Source: Bradyrhizobium sp. (GTDB taxonomy: Bacteria; Pseudomonadota; Alphaproteobacteria; Rhizobiales; Xanthobacteraceae). Taken from it: a DNA stretch of 37,279 bases. Positions within the stretch are counted from its first letter, which is position 1, and every line of letters begins with the position of its first letter. Under the pieces are notes generated by a model that worked only from the letters and a program-made list of their open reading frames with translations, searched no databases and had not been told where the DNA came from. Location: positions 1 to 37,279 of the forward strand of contig NZ_JAUYAN010000274.1 in assembly GCF_030693485.1 (NCBI RefSeq). The letters run 5' to 3'. This document shows positions 1 through 8,533 of this stretch, piece after piece. Position numbers and translations under genes: made by a program.

Positions 1-2045
1 GCGTCGGGCTCCGGCTCGCGGCCGCGGAACGCGATATAGGCGTCTTCCGGATCGCGCGAGCCGCCGGAAGAATAGATGTCGTCGTGCAGGCGTTTTGCAA
101 CCCTGGAATCGAAGATGTCGCCGGCCTCCTCGAAGGCGCCGAACGCGTCGGCGTCCATCACCTCGGACCACATGTAGCTGTAATAGCCCGAGGCATAATG
201 GTCGCCGGAAAAGACATGGCCGAACTGGGTCGGCCGGTGCCGCAGCGAGATTTCCGCGGGCATCCCGATCTTGTCCAGCTCGGCGCGTTCGAACGCCCGC
301 ACGTCTGATATCGACTGTGCGGGCTGGGTGTGGAATTCGAGATCGATCAGCGCCGAGGAGACGAACTCGACAGTGGCAAAACCCTGGTTGAATTTGCGCG
401 CGGCGATGAAGCGCTTCAGGAGATCGTCCGGCAGCGGCTCGCCGGTCTGGTAGTGGCGGGCAAACTGCCTGAGCACCTGGGGCTGCTCCTGCCAGTGCTC
501 GTAGAGCTGCGAGGGCAGTTCGACGAAATCGGTGAACACCGAAGTGCCCGAAAGCGAGGGGTAGGTCACATCCGACAGCATCCCGTGCAGGGCGTGGCCG
601 AATTCGTGAAACAGGGTGCGGGCGTCGTCCGGCGACAGCAGCGACGGCTGGCCGTCGGCGCCCCTGGAGAAATTGCAGACATTGAGAATCAGCGGCGCAA
701 CCTCGCCGTCGAGCTTCTGCTGGTCGCGCAGCGAGGTCATCCAGGCGCCTGAACGCTTTGACGGCCGGGCGAAATAGTCGCCGTAGAACAGCGCCTTGTG
801 CCTGCCCGCGGCGTCCTTGACCTCCCAGACCCGGACGTCCGGGTGCCAGGCCGGGATATCCTTGCGCTCGGTGAAGGAGAGGCCGAACAGCCGGCTGGCG
901 CAGTCGAAGCAAGCGTCGATCATGTGGTCGAGCGAGAGATAGGGCTTGATGGCGGCGTCGTCGAAATTGGCCCTGATCTGCCGCAGCTTCTCGGCGTAAT
1001 AGCGCCAGTCCCACGGCGCCAGCGCGAAATTGCCGCCTTCTGCGGCGACCAGCGCCTGCAGGGCATCGCGATCGGCGAGTGCACGGGCACGGGCCGGCTT
1101 CCAGACCCGCTCCAGCAGGCCGCGCACCGCCTCCGGCGTTTTGGCCATCGAGTCCTCCAGCCGGTAGGCGGCGAAGGTCGGGAAGCCCAGCAGCCGGGCG
1201 GTCTCCTCGCGCAGCTTCAGGATCTCGAGGATGGTTTCGTTGTTGTCGTTGGCGTTGCCATTGTCGCCGCGCGCGGTGAAAGCCTTGAACACCTTTTCGC
1301 GCAGATCGCGGCGGGTGGAGCTCTTCAGGAACGGCTCCACGAAGGAGCGCGACAGCGTCATGACTGCCTTGCCGGCCATTCCGCGCTCCTCGGCCGCGGC
1401 CCTGGCGGCCGCGACAAAACCTTCAGCCAGGCCGTCGCGATCGGCCTCGCCGAGTTCCATGAACCAGTCCTGCTCGTCGCCGAGCAGATGATGGCTGAAG
1501 GCGGTGCCGAGATGGGCCAGCCGCTCGTTGATCTCGGCCATCCGCTTCTTGGCTAACTCGTTGAGCCCGGCGCCGGCGCGGTGGAAGCGGGTATAGGTGC
1601 GCTCCAGCAGCCGCAGCTGCTCGCCCGTCAGCCCGAGGTTGGCGCGGTTGTCGTGCAACAGCGCGATGCGTCCGAACAGCACCGCGTTCATCATGATCGG
1701 ATTCCAGTGCCGCGCCATCCGCAGCGACACTTCCTTGTCGATCTCCAGCAGCTCCGGGTTGGAGTGCGCCGAGACCAGGTCGTAGAACACTGCCGCCACA
1801 CGGGAGAGCAGCTTTCCGGAGCGCTCCAGCGCCGTGACGGTGTTGGCAAAGTCGGGCGCGGCGGGATCGTGCTCGATCGCGACGATCTCGGCGGCGTGAT
1901 CGGCGAAGGCCTGCTCGAAGGCCGGCAGGAAGTGTTCCGGCGCGATCTCGGGGAATGGCGGGGTTTCAAACGGCGTCTGCCAGGCCTTCAGCAGCGGGTT
2001 TGCCTGGGCCTGCGTGGCGGCCGCCATTTCCGAGCTTTCCGACAT
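1..2045 (-). CDS. dcp: M3 family metallopeptidase (oligopeptidase A / dipeptidyl carboxypeptidase type), C-terminus cut off by window edge
   Basis: Continuous minus-strand frame from ATG at 2045 (MSESSEMAAATQAQANPLLKAWQTPF...) running off the left edge; contains the HEFGHALHGMLSD zinc-peptidase motif near 590-625. Absent from the ORF track because it is open at the edge. Confidence 0.93.
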   Translation of the reverse strand, partial: MSESSEMAAATQAQANPLLKAWQTPFETPPFPEIAPEHFLPAFEQAFADHAAEIVAIEHDPAAPDFANTVTALERSGKLLSRVAAVFYDLVSAHSNPELLEIDKEVSLRMARHWNPIMMNAVLFGRIALLHDNRANLGLTGEQLRLLERTYTRFHRAGAGLNELAKKRMAEINERLAHLGTAFSHHLLGDEQDWFMELGEADRDGLAEGFVAAARAAAEERGMAGKAVMTLSRSFVEPFLKSSTRRDLREKVFKAFTARGDNGNANDNNETILEILKLREETARLLGFPTFAAYRLEDSMAKTPEAVRGLLERVWKPARARALADRDALQALVAAEGGNFALAPWDWRYYAEKLRQIRANFDDAAIKPYLSLDHMIDACFDCASRLFGLSFTERKDIPAWHPDVRVWEVKDAAGRHKALFYGDYFARPSKRSGAWMTSLRDQQKLDGEVAPLILNVCNFSRGADGQPSLLSPDDARTLFHEFGHALHGMLSDVTYPSLSGTSVFTDFVELPSQLYEHWQEQPQVLRQFARHYQTGEPLPDDLLKRFIAARKFNQGFATVEFVSSALIDLEFHTQPAQSISDVRAFERAELDKIGMPAEISLRHRPTQFGHVFSGDHYASGYYSYMWSEVMDADAFGAFEEAGDIFDSRVAKRLHDDIYSSGGSRDPEDAYIAFRGREPEPD

Positions 2046-2191
2046 CAAGATTTCCCGTTTTGGTCGCGAATGAATCGAGGGATCTATATCACGCGATGGG
2101 GCTTTTTTGGGCCCTTTTGCGCTTGATAGCAGGGGCCTTTTGATAGAGATTGCGCCCGCAACAGGATCTTGGCCCCAAGGACTTTGGCCCC

Positions 2192-2452
2192 ATGAACGCG
2201 CAGCCCTCCCCGACCGCACCCCGCCGGATCAACTGGCAAAGCGTCGTCACCGTCATCAGCGCCGCGATCCTGATCGGCGCCGAGGTGTTCGGCGCCGCCT
2301 TCGCCGGCGGTTGGGCGCTCGGGATCCTGCTCGGGCTCGACAACACCAGCTCGCACATCCTGCAGGCGGTGCTGTTCGCGATCGGCGTCCTGATCATGGT
2401 GGCGTTCGTCCGCAACGCCCAGCGCATCGAGCCGTTCACGCGCCGCGCCTGA
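2192..2452 (+). CDS. small two-TM hypothetical membrane protein
   Basis: ORF 2150..2452; internal ATG at 2192 gives MNAQPSPTAPRRINWQSVVTVISAAILIGAEVFGAAFAGGWALGILL... with two hydrophobic segments. Confidence 0.6.
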   Translation: MNAQPSPTAPRRINWQSVVTVISAAILIGAEVFGAAFAGGWALGILLGLDNTSSHILQAVLFAIGVLIMVAFVRNAQRIEPFTRRA

Positions 2453-2659
2453 AGTCGGCGCACAGGAAGCGGCGCGCCGGCCCGTGAAAATACCTGCGCG
2501 CTCTTCGCACTCCCTTAAGAAAACTTAACGTCTGTTCACCTTTGGCGCCGCGCGCGTGCGCCGCAGGCAACACTGCAAGCAGATGTTAGGTAAATTTGTC
2601 CCCAGCCTAAAAAAACTGTTGCGAAGCAGAGTCAAAACACCTATTTGCACTCTTGCCCA

Positions 2660-3125
2660 ATTTCGCACGTGCCTGTGGTCGTGTGTCAGTCGGTAGGTAT
2701 CCGGACAAGAGGCCGGACAGCCGCCAAGGGACGAAGAACCGAGGGTCGCTCAGGTCATCTGACTTGAGAGTCCAGCATCTCTCTCAAGAGATGCCGTTGA
2801 AGGTCTCTTCGATCCTTGCAACCGTGACTGGCAGCCGGAGGCGAACCGGCGCACCTCGTTCTCAACGGGGGACGCGACTTAAAGCAACGACGGATCGGGC
2901 TTTTTTGGTCTCTGCCGGCTTTCCATCAGCCGGCGCGAATACCGAAGAGGCTTGTCCTTCATTGCCAGGTGTGCGGGCGGGATCCTTCCCAACCAATCCA
3001 CGGCAGCACAGTTCGGTCTGAGTTTTTGGCTGCGTCGCGCCTCCATCGCGCAACGTGGCCGGAGCGCTCTGATCCGAGATCATTTTTTGAACGTGTCTCC
3101 GTCGCTGGGGCCGTTTGGGAGGGTG
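2660..3125 (+). promoter_or_regulatory. long structured 5' leader of the decarboxylase gene; candidate alphaproteobacterial speF-type leader RNA
   Basis: Stem-loops read directly: ctcaggtc/gacttgag (2749-2768), gcatctct/agagatgc (2775-2794), tgccggct/agccggcg (2913-2935). Location upstream of an ornithine decarboxylase gene fits the described speF RNA motif; no covariance model was run. Confidence 0.45.
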
Positions 3126-3130
3126 CTACT

Positions 3131-4273
3131 ATGACTGAACGTATCCAGGAATTCCTGCGCAGCCGCCGTAACGAGGGCCAGGACGTCGAGCCGTGTCTCG
3201 TCGTCGACCTCGAGGTCGTGCGCGACAATTACCAGACCTTCGCGAAGGCGCTGCCGGACAGCCGCGTGTTCTATGCCGTCAAGGCCAACCCGGCGCCGGA
3301 AGTGCTGTCGCTGCTGGCCTCGATGGGCTCGTGCTTCGACTGCGCCTCGGTTCAGGAAATCCAGATGGCGCTGGACGCGGGTGCGACCCCGGAGCGTGTC
3401 TCCTATGGCAATACCATCAAGAAGGAGCGCGACATCGCGCGTGCCTTCGCGCTCGGCATTCGCCTGTTCTCGGTCGACTGCACCGCCGAGGTCGAGAAGA
3501 TCGCCCGCGCCGCCCCCGGCGCCAAGGTGTTCTGCCGCATCCTCTATGACTGCGCCGGCGCCGAATGGCCGCTGTCGCGGAAGTTCGGCTGCGATCCGGA
3601 AATGGCGGTCGACGTGCTCGACCTCGCCAAGCGCCTCGGCCTGGAGCCCTATGGCATCTCGTTCCATGTCGGCTCGCAGCAGCGCAAGGTGAAGGCGTGG
3701 GATCGCGCGCTGTCGATGGCGTCATCGGTTTTCCGCGACTGCGCGGAGCGTGGCATCAACCTGTCGATGGTCAACATGGGCGGCGGATTTCCGACCAAGT
3801 ACCTGAAGGAAGTTCCGGCGGTGGTGCAGTACGGCCGGTCGATCTTCCGTGCGCTGCGCAAGCATTTCGGCAACGCGATCCCGGAGACCATCATCGAGCC
3901 GGGCCGCGGCATGGTCGGCAATGCCGGCATCATCGAGACCGAAGTCGTTCTGATCTCCAAGAAGAGCGACGAGGACGAGGTGCGCTGGGTGTATCTCGAC
4001 ATCGGCAAGTTCGGCGGTCTCGCCGAGACGATGGACGAGTCGATCCGCTACGCCATCAAGACGCCGCATGACGGCGCCGAGATGACGCCGTGCGTGCTCG
4101 CGGGTCCGACCTGCGATTCCGCCGACGTGATGTACGAGAAGCTGCCGTACCCGCTTCCGGTGACGCTCGAGATCGGCGACAAGCTGCTGATCGAAGGCAC
4201 CGGCGCGTATACGTCGACCTACTCGTCGGTGGCGTTCAACGGCTTCCCGCCGCTGCGGACCTACCACATCTGA
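3131..4273 (+). CDS. odc: type III PLP-dependent ornithine/lysine decarboxylase
   Basis: ATG at 3131 (MTERIQEFLRSRRNEGQDVEPCLVVDLEVVRDNYQTFAKALPDSRVFYAVKANP...); PLP-lysine motif YAVKANP, GPTCDSADV, fold type III (alanine racemase-like) decarboxylase hallmarks. Confidence 0.93.
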   Translation: MTERIQEFLRSRRNEGQDVEPCLVVDLEVVRDNYQTFAKALPDSRVFYAVKANPAPEVLSLLASMGSCFDCASVQEIQMALDAGATPERVSYGNTIKKERDIARAFALGIRLFSVDCTAEVEKIARAAPGAKVFCRILYDCAGAEWPLSRKFGCDPEMAVDVLDLAKRLGLEPYGISFHVGSQQRKVKAWDRALSMASSVFRDCAERGINLSMVNMGGGFPTKYLKEVPAVVQYGRSIFRALRKHFGNAIPETIIEPGRGMVGNAGIIETEVVLISKKSDEDEVRWVYLDIGKFGGLAETMDESIRYAIKTPHDGAEMTPCVLAGPTCDSADVMYEKLPYPLPVTLEIGDKLLIEGTGAYTSTYSSVAFNGFPPLRTYHI

Positions 4274-4297
4274 GGCCTCTCCGAGGCCCGACTAACC

Positions 4298-4325
4298 GGG
4301 AGCCGGTGCGCCGGCTCCCTCCCCT
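4298..4325 (+). terminator. hairpin downstream of decarboxylase, probable terminator
   Basis: gggagccgg-tgcg-ccggctccc (9-bp stem) starting 25 bp after the stop codon; weak T/C-rich tail. Confidence 0.5.
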
Positions 4326-4390
4326 TGATCTGTCCATTGCTGACAACGCTCCGCCGGCTCACTGCCGGCCGGAGCGAGGACTGACGTGCC

Positions 4391-4993
4391 ATGACTGCTT
4401 TGCGGAAGCCCCCTGTTGCCCTCATTTCCGATGCCGCCCCGTTCGCGATCCGTGCGGAGCGTGCCTCGGACGTCGTTGCGCGTGAAGCGCTGCTGGATGC
4501 CTGCTTTGGCGCGAATCGCCATACGCGCACCTGCCAGCGCCTGCGCGACGGACGCGCGCCCGCCGAAGGCCTTGCCTTCTCGGTGGTGCGTCAGGGCCGA
4601 CTGGTCGGAACCGTGCGGTTGTGGCACGTCAGCGCCGGGGGCAAGCCGGCGCTGGTGCTCGGCCCGCTCGCGGTCGACGCGTCCTGCCGCGAGCTCGGCA
4701 TCGGCGCAGCCCTGATGACCCACGCGCTGGCGGCGGCTAAATCGCGCGGCCATGGCGCGGTGATCCTGCTCGGCGACGCGCCGTATTATGCCCGCTTCGG
4801 CTTCTCGGCGCTCGGGACCGGCGAACTGTCGCTGCCCGGCCCGTTCGAACGCGACCGGCTGCTGGCTCTTGAACTGCGCGACGGCGCGCTGGATGGCGCC
4901 TGGGGCATGATCGCGCCCTCGGGCGAGGCGGCGCCGCAGGCCAGGCTGTGGCCGGCCGGAAAAGCCCGTAGACTGGCCACTCACGCCGCTTGA
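4391..4993 (+). CDS. GNAT family N-acetyltransferase
   Basis: 200-aa ORF; LVLGPLAVDASCRELGIGAALMTHALAAAKSRGHGAVILLGDAPYYARFGF is a typical GNAT motif A/B pattern. Confidence 0.85.
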   Translation: MTALRKPPVALISDAAPFAIRAERASDVVAREALLDACFGANRHTRTCQRLRDGRAPAEGLAFSVVRQGRLVGTVRLWHVSAGGKPALVLGPLAVDASCRELGIGAALMTHALAAAKSRGHGAVILLGDAPYYARFGFSALGTGELSLPGPFERDRLLALELRDGALDGAWGMIAPSGEAAPQARLWPAGKARRLATHAA

Positions 4994-5025
4994 ACCGAGG
5001 TTAAATCCTCCCGGAGGTGCATGAC

Positions 5026-5412
5026 ATGTCTCGCCGCCTGATTTCCACCGGCTCGCCGTTCGAGAAGGCCGCCGGCTACAGCCGCGCCGTGCTCGACGGC
5101 GAGTTCGCCTTTGTCGCCGGCACCACCGGCTACGACTACGCCACCATGACCATGCCGGCCGATATCACCAGCCAGGCACGAAACTGTTTTGGGACCATCG
5201 AGGCCGCGCTCGCGGAAGGCGGCTTTGCGATGACCGACATCGTGCGGGCGACCTACTACATCACCAACGCCGCGGATGCCGAGGCCCTGATCGCGGTGTG
5301 CGGCGAAGTTCTCGGCAGTATCCGTCCCGCCTCGACGCTCCTGGTCGTCGCCGGGCTCTACAAGCCCGAGATGAAGGTCGAGATCGAAGTCACCGCGAAG
5401 CTGCAAACCTGA
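5026..5412 (+). CDS. RidA/YjgF/UK114 family protein
   Basis: MSRRLISTGSPFEKAAGYSRAVLDGEFAFVAGTTGYDYATMTMPADITSQARNCFGTIEAALAEGGFAMTDIVRATYYIT...RPASTLLVVAGLYKPEMKVEIEVTA; ggagg RBS just upstream of 5026. Confidence 0.9.
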   Translation: MSRRLISTGSPFEKAAGYSRAVLDGEFAFVAGTTGYDYATMTMPADITSQARNCFGTIEAALAEGGFAMTDIVRATYYITNAADAEALIAVCGEVLGSIRPASTLLVVAGLYKPEMKVEIEVTAKLQT

Positions 5413-5553
5413 ATCCCGCCGCGCCGCGCGGCCGATTATCACGGGCTGGCCGGTTGACTTTGCCGGCAGCGTACTTAGGTAAAAGTGATCATGATGAGCC
5501 TGCATTGCAAACGCATGTTGCTGCGCGCCGGTCACCTTCACGCAGGAAGGTAG

Positions 5554-5582
5554 CCCGGACGGATATAATTGAACCGTCCGGG
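5554..5582. repeat. inverted repeat / stem-loop between ridA-like and rnk-like genes
   Basis: cccggacgg ... ccgtccggg, 9-bp perfect arms around an 11-nt AT-rich loop. Confidence 0.5.
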
Positions 5583-5651
5583 TTCGATTGACTGCGATTT
5601 GAGCACCCCGAATCTCCCTTCCAGAAGTATTGATCGCGTGATGCCGCCGAC

Positions 5652-6083
5652 ATGCGCGTCCGGATGACTGTGAAAAACATGATCAACCCAGCCCGAACCC
5701 AGCTGCCGCCGATCCGGATCCGGCAGACCGACTTTGAACGGCTCGCCCAGCTCGCCGAAGCCGCCGCAGCGACGGCGCCGTCCACGGCCGAATTCCTGGC
5801 CGATGAAATCGAGCGCGCGACGCTGGTTCCCGACACCGCGCCGCTGGCGGGCGTCGTCGGCATGGACTCCGAAGTGATCTTCCGGGACGACGCCACCGGG
5901 CTGCAAAAGCAGGTCACACTGGTGTATCCGAAATCTGCTGACATCGAGGCTGGCCGCATCTCGGTGCTGACCCCGATCGGCGCCGCCCTGATCGGCCTGT
6001 CCGCCGGACAGGCCATCAGCTTCGCCACGCCCTCGGGCGAACGGAAATCCCTTACCGTCCTGGAAGTTCGCCAACCGAATTGA
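5652..6083 (+). CDS. rnk: Rnk-type nucleoside diphosphate kinase regulator / GreA-GreB C-terminal domain protein
   Basis: 143-aa ORF; LPPIRIRQTDFERLAQLAE... GMDSEVIFRDDATGLQKQVTLVYPKSADIEAGRISVLTPIGAALIGLSAGQAISF is characteristic of Rnk/GreAB C-terminal domains. Confidence 0.85.
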   Translation: MRVRMTVKNMINPARTQLPPIRIRQTDFERLAQLAEAAAATAPSTAEFLADEIERATLVPDTAPLAGVVGMDSEVIFRDDATGLQKQVTLVYPKSADIEAGRISVLTPIGAALIGLSAGQAISFATPSGERKSLTVLEVRQPN

Positions 6084-6209
6084 CCGACTGACAATCATCG
6101 GCAAGATGCAGCCGCCATTGCCAGGCGATTGCCCGATCCGCCGCCAATTCTCATCCCCCTGATCGCGCCGACCTCGCGCGTTCCCCATCGTCCCTCGGAG
6201 TCGAAGCCA

Positions 6210-7634
6210 ATGTCCTCGCCCATCCACGCGAAAATCACCGGTCCCATCGTCATGATCGGGTTCGGCTCGATCGGCAAAGGCACGCTGCCGCTGATCGAGC
6301 GGCATTTCGACTATGACAGATCGCGCTTCGTCATCATCGATCCGCATGAGGACGGCGAACTCGCCAACAAGCACGGCGTGCGCTTCATCAAGCAGGGCAT
6401 CACCCGGGAGAACTACCGCGAGGTGCTGGTGCCGCTCTTGACCGAAGGCGGCGGCCAGGGCTTTTGCGTCAATTTGTCGGTCGACACCGGATCGGTCGAC
6501 ATCATGAGCCTGTGCCGCGAGATCGGCGCGCTCTACATCGACACCGTGGTGGAGCCGTGGCTCGGCTTCTATTTCGACAAGACCATCGGCCCCGAGAAGC
6601 GCTCCAACTACGCGCTGCGCGAAACCCTGCTCGCCGCCAAGCACAAGAGTCCCGGCGGCACCACCGCGGTCTCCACCTGCGGCGCCAATCCCGGCATGGT
6701 CTCGTGGTTCGTCAAGCAGGCGCTGCTCGACATCGCCCGCGACACCAACATCCCGATCAACGAGCCGAAGAGCCGCGAGGGCTGGGGCCAGCTCGCCCAC
6801 AGGCTCGGCGTCAAGGGCATCCATATCGCCGAGCGCGACACCCAGCGTTCCAAAAAGCCGAAGCCGATGAACGTGTTCGTCAACACCTGGTCGGTGGAAG
6901 GCTTTGTGTCCGAAGGCATGCAGCCCGCCGAGCTCGGCTGGGGCACCCATGAAACCTGGATGCCGGACAATGGCCGCGCCCACACCGAAGGCTGCGGCGC
7001 CGCGATCTATCTGCTGCAGCCCGGCGCCAACACCCGCGTGCGCTCCTGGTGCCCGACCCCCGGCGCGCAATACGGCTTTCTCGTCACCCACAATGAGTCG
7101 ATCTCGATCGCGGATTATTTCACCGTGCGCGACGGCCAGAAGGTGATCTACCGCCCGACCTGCCACTACGCCTATCATCCCGCCAACGACGCCGTGCTGT
7201 CGCTGCACGAGATTTTCGGCGCCACCGGCAAGATGCAGCCGAGCTGGCACATTCTGGACGAGAACGAGATCGAGGACGGCATCGACGAACTCGGCGTGCT
7301 GGTCTACGGCCACGCCAAGAATGCCTACTGGTACGGCTCGCAGCTCTCGATCGAGGAAACCCGTCAGATCTGCCCCTACCAGAACGCCACCGGCATGCAG
7401 GTGTCGTCGGCGGTGCTCGCCGGCATGGTGTGGGCGCTGGAAAACCCGACCGCCGGAATCGTCGAGGCCGACGAAATGGATTTCAGGCGCTGCCTCGAAA
7501 TCCAGCGGCCGTATCTCGGCCCGGTGAAGGGTTTTTACACCGACTGGACGCCGCTCGCCGACCGGCCGGGACTGTTCCCGGAGGATATCGACGCGTCGGA
7601 TCCGTGGCAGTTCCGGAACGTGCTGGTCAGGTGA
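6210..7634 (+). CDS. hss: homospermidine synthase
   Basis: ATG at 6210: MSSPIHAKITGPIVMIGFGSIGKGTLPLIERHFDYDRSRFVIIDPHEDGELANKHGVRFIKQGITREN...; Rossmann GFGSIGKG and characteristic homospermidine synthase segments. Confidence 0.94.
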   Translation: MSSPIHAKITGPIVMIGFGSIGKGTLPLIERHFDYDRSRFVIIDPHEDGELANKHGVRFIKQGITRENYREVLVPLLTEGGGQGFCVNLSVDTGSVDIMSLCREIGALYIDTVVEPWLGFYFDKTIGPEKRSNYALRETLLAAKHKSPGGTTAVSTCGANPGMVSWFVKQALLDIARDTNIPINEPKSREGWGQLAHRLGVKGIHIAERDTQRSKKPKPMNVFVNTWSVEGFVSEGMQPAELGWGTHETWMPDNGRAHTEGCGAAIYLLQPGANTRVRSWCPTPGAQYGFLVTHNESISIADYFTVRDGQKVIYRPTCHYAYHPANDAVLSLHEIFGATGKMQPSWHILDENEIEDGIDELGVLVYGHAKNAYWYGSQLSIEETRQICPYQNATGMQVSSAVLAGMVWALENPTAGIVEADEMDFRRCLEIQRPYLGPVKGFYTDWTPLADRPGLFPEDIDASDPWQFRNVLVR

Positions 7635-7641
7635 GGCCGCG

Positions 7642-7661
7642 CCGGCGCCTGATGGCGCCGG
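7642..7661 (+). terminator. stem-loop after homospermidine synthase
   Basis: ccggcgcc-tgat-ggcgccgg, 8-bp perfect stem 8 nt after the stop codon; no T tract. Confidence 0.35.
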
Positions 7662-7780
7662 GGTCGAACATAACCAGGCATTAACGATGTCGTGGCACGG
7701 TGAGGGGTCTTTGTTGCGAGGCTTGGAGCCGTCGCCGCAACTCCGTTGCGACCGAAGGCTCCTTCAGGGGAGCGCTGACC

Positions 7781-7996
7781 ATGCGCGCCATCATTGCTAT
7801 CGTCCTGGCTGCGGCGGCACTGGCTGCCTGCTCGCCTGACAATGATGTGACCGGCTCGATCGGGAGCTGCGCAAATAAGCTTTTTAGCCCGTTCAATCCC
7901 AGGGACATGAAGCAGTGCGTGGCTGCCTGCATCACCTGCGATCGTGGCGTGACCACCACCTGCTCCACATCCTGCACGCTCAAGGGTGCGCGCTGA
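7781..7996 (+). CDS. small Cys-rich lipoprotein, function unknown
   Basis: MRAIIAIVLAAAALAACSPDNDVTGSIGSCANKLFSPFNPRDMKQCVAACITCDRGVTTTCSTSCTLKGAR; lipobox LAAC plus six further Cys. Confidence 0.65.
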   Translation: MRAIIAIVLAAAALAACSPDNDVTGSIGSCANKLFSPFNPRDMKQCVAACITCDRGVTTTCSTSCTLKGAR

Positions 7997-8088
7997 CGGC
8001 GCACGCAAGCCAAGCCCTTCCTTCGAGACGCGGCCAAGACGCCGCTTCTCTGGATCAGGACCGAGTGAGATAGGGGCTGTGAAAGCCG

Positions 8089-8427
8089 CTACCGCTCCTT
8101 GATCGGCGGGGCGATCTTTTCGGCGGGAGCGGACGGCAGCGCTGGCTGCGCACCCGCCTTCTGCGCCTCGGCATCGGGCCGCGCGGGCTCGGGCGGTACG
8201 GCGGTCGGCCGCGCGCCTGTCGTCGTCGGCTCGGAAGGGGCTGACGGCTTGTTCTCGGCGCCCGGCGTCGATTGCAGCGGCTGCGTCGCCTGCGCCATCT
8301 GCGGATGCGGCTGGCCGGAGTTGAGCTTCGCCAGCGAGATACCGGTGATGGCGAGCCCGGCTACCACCATGGCGCCGGCCAGCAACACATCCATCCTGTA
8401 GGCGCGTTTCCTGTCGTCCGGAGCCAT
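8089..8427 (-). CDS. hypothetical single-TM protein with Pro/Ala-rich tail
   Basis: Internal start at 8427 gives MAPDDRKRAYRMDVLLAGAMVVAGLAITGISLAKLNSGQPHPQMAQATQPLQ...; one TM then low-complexity region. Confidence 0.55.
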   Translation of the reverse strand: MAPDDRKRAYRMDVLLAGAMVVAGLAITGISLAKLNSGQPHPQMAQATQPLQSTPGAENKPSAPSEPTTTGARPTAVPPEPARPDAEAQKAGAQPALPSAPAEKIAPPIKER

Positions 8428-8533
8428 TGAGTTCACCGCTGAGTTACCGCGAATTGGTTCGCAGGAGTTCAACGTTTGACCGGCAGCCCGGTTCCACGGC
8501 AGCAACCACGCGCCACGCAACAGTGCCGCGATG

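Noticed and set aside
2168-2192. Repeated TTGGCCCCAAGGACTTTGGCCCC near the small membrane protein start
   Set aside because: Short, imperfect and isolated; not enough to propose an operator.
2653-3021. 122-aa ORF MPNFARACGRVSVGRYPDKRPDS... in the decarboxylase leader
   Set aside because: No recognisable domain, and it overlaps strong RNA hairpins; more likely a chance ORF within a regulatory leader.
5538-7313. 591-aa minus-strand ORF opposite rnk and homospermidine synthase
   Set aside because: Shadow ORF: low-complexity, Asp/His/Gly/Ala-rich translation typical of antisense frames in GC-rich genes; the plus strand encodes clear families.
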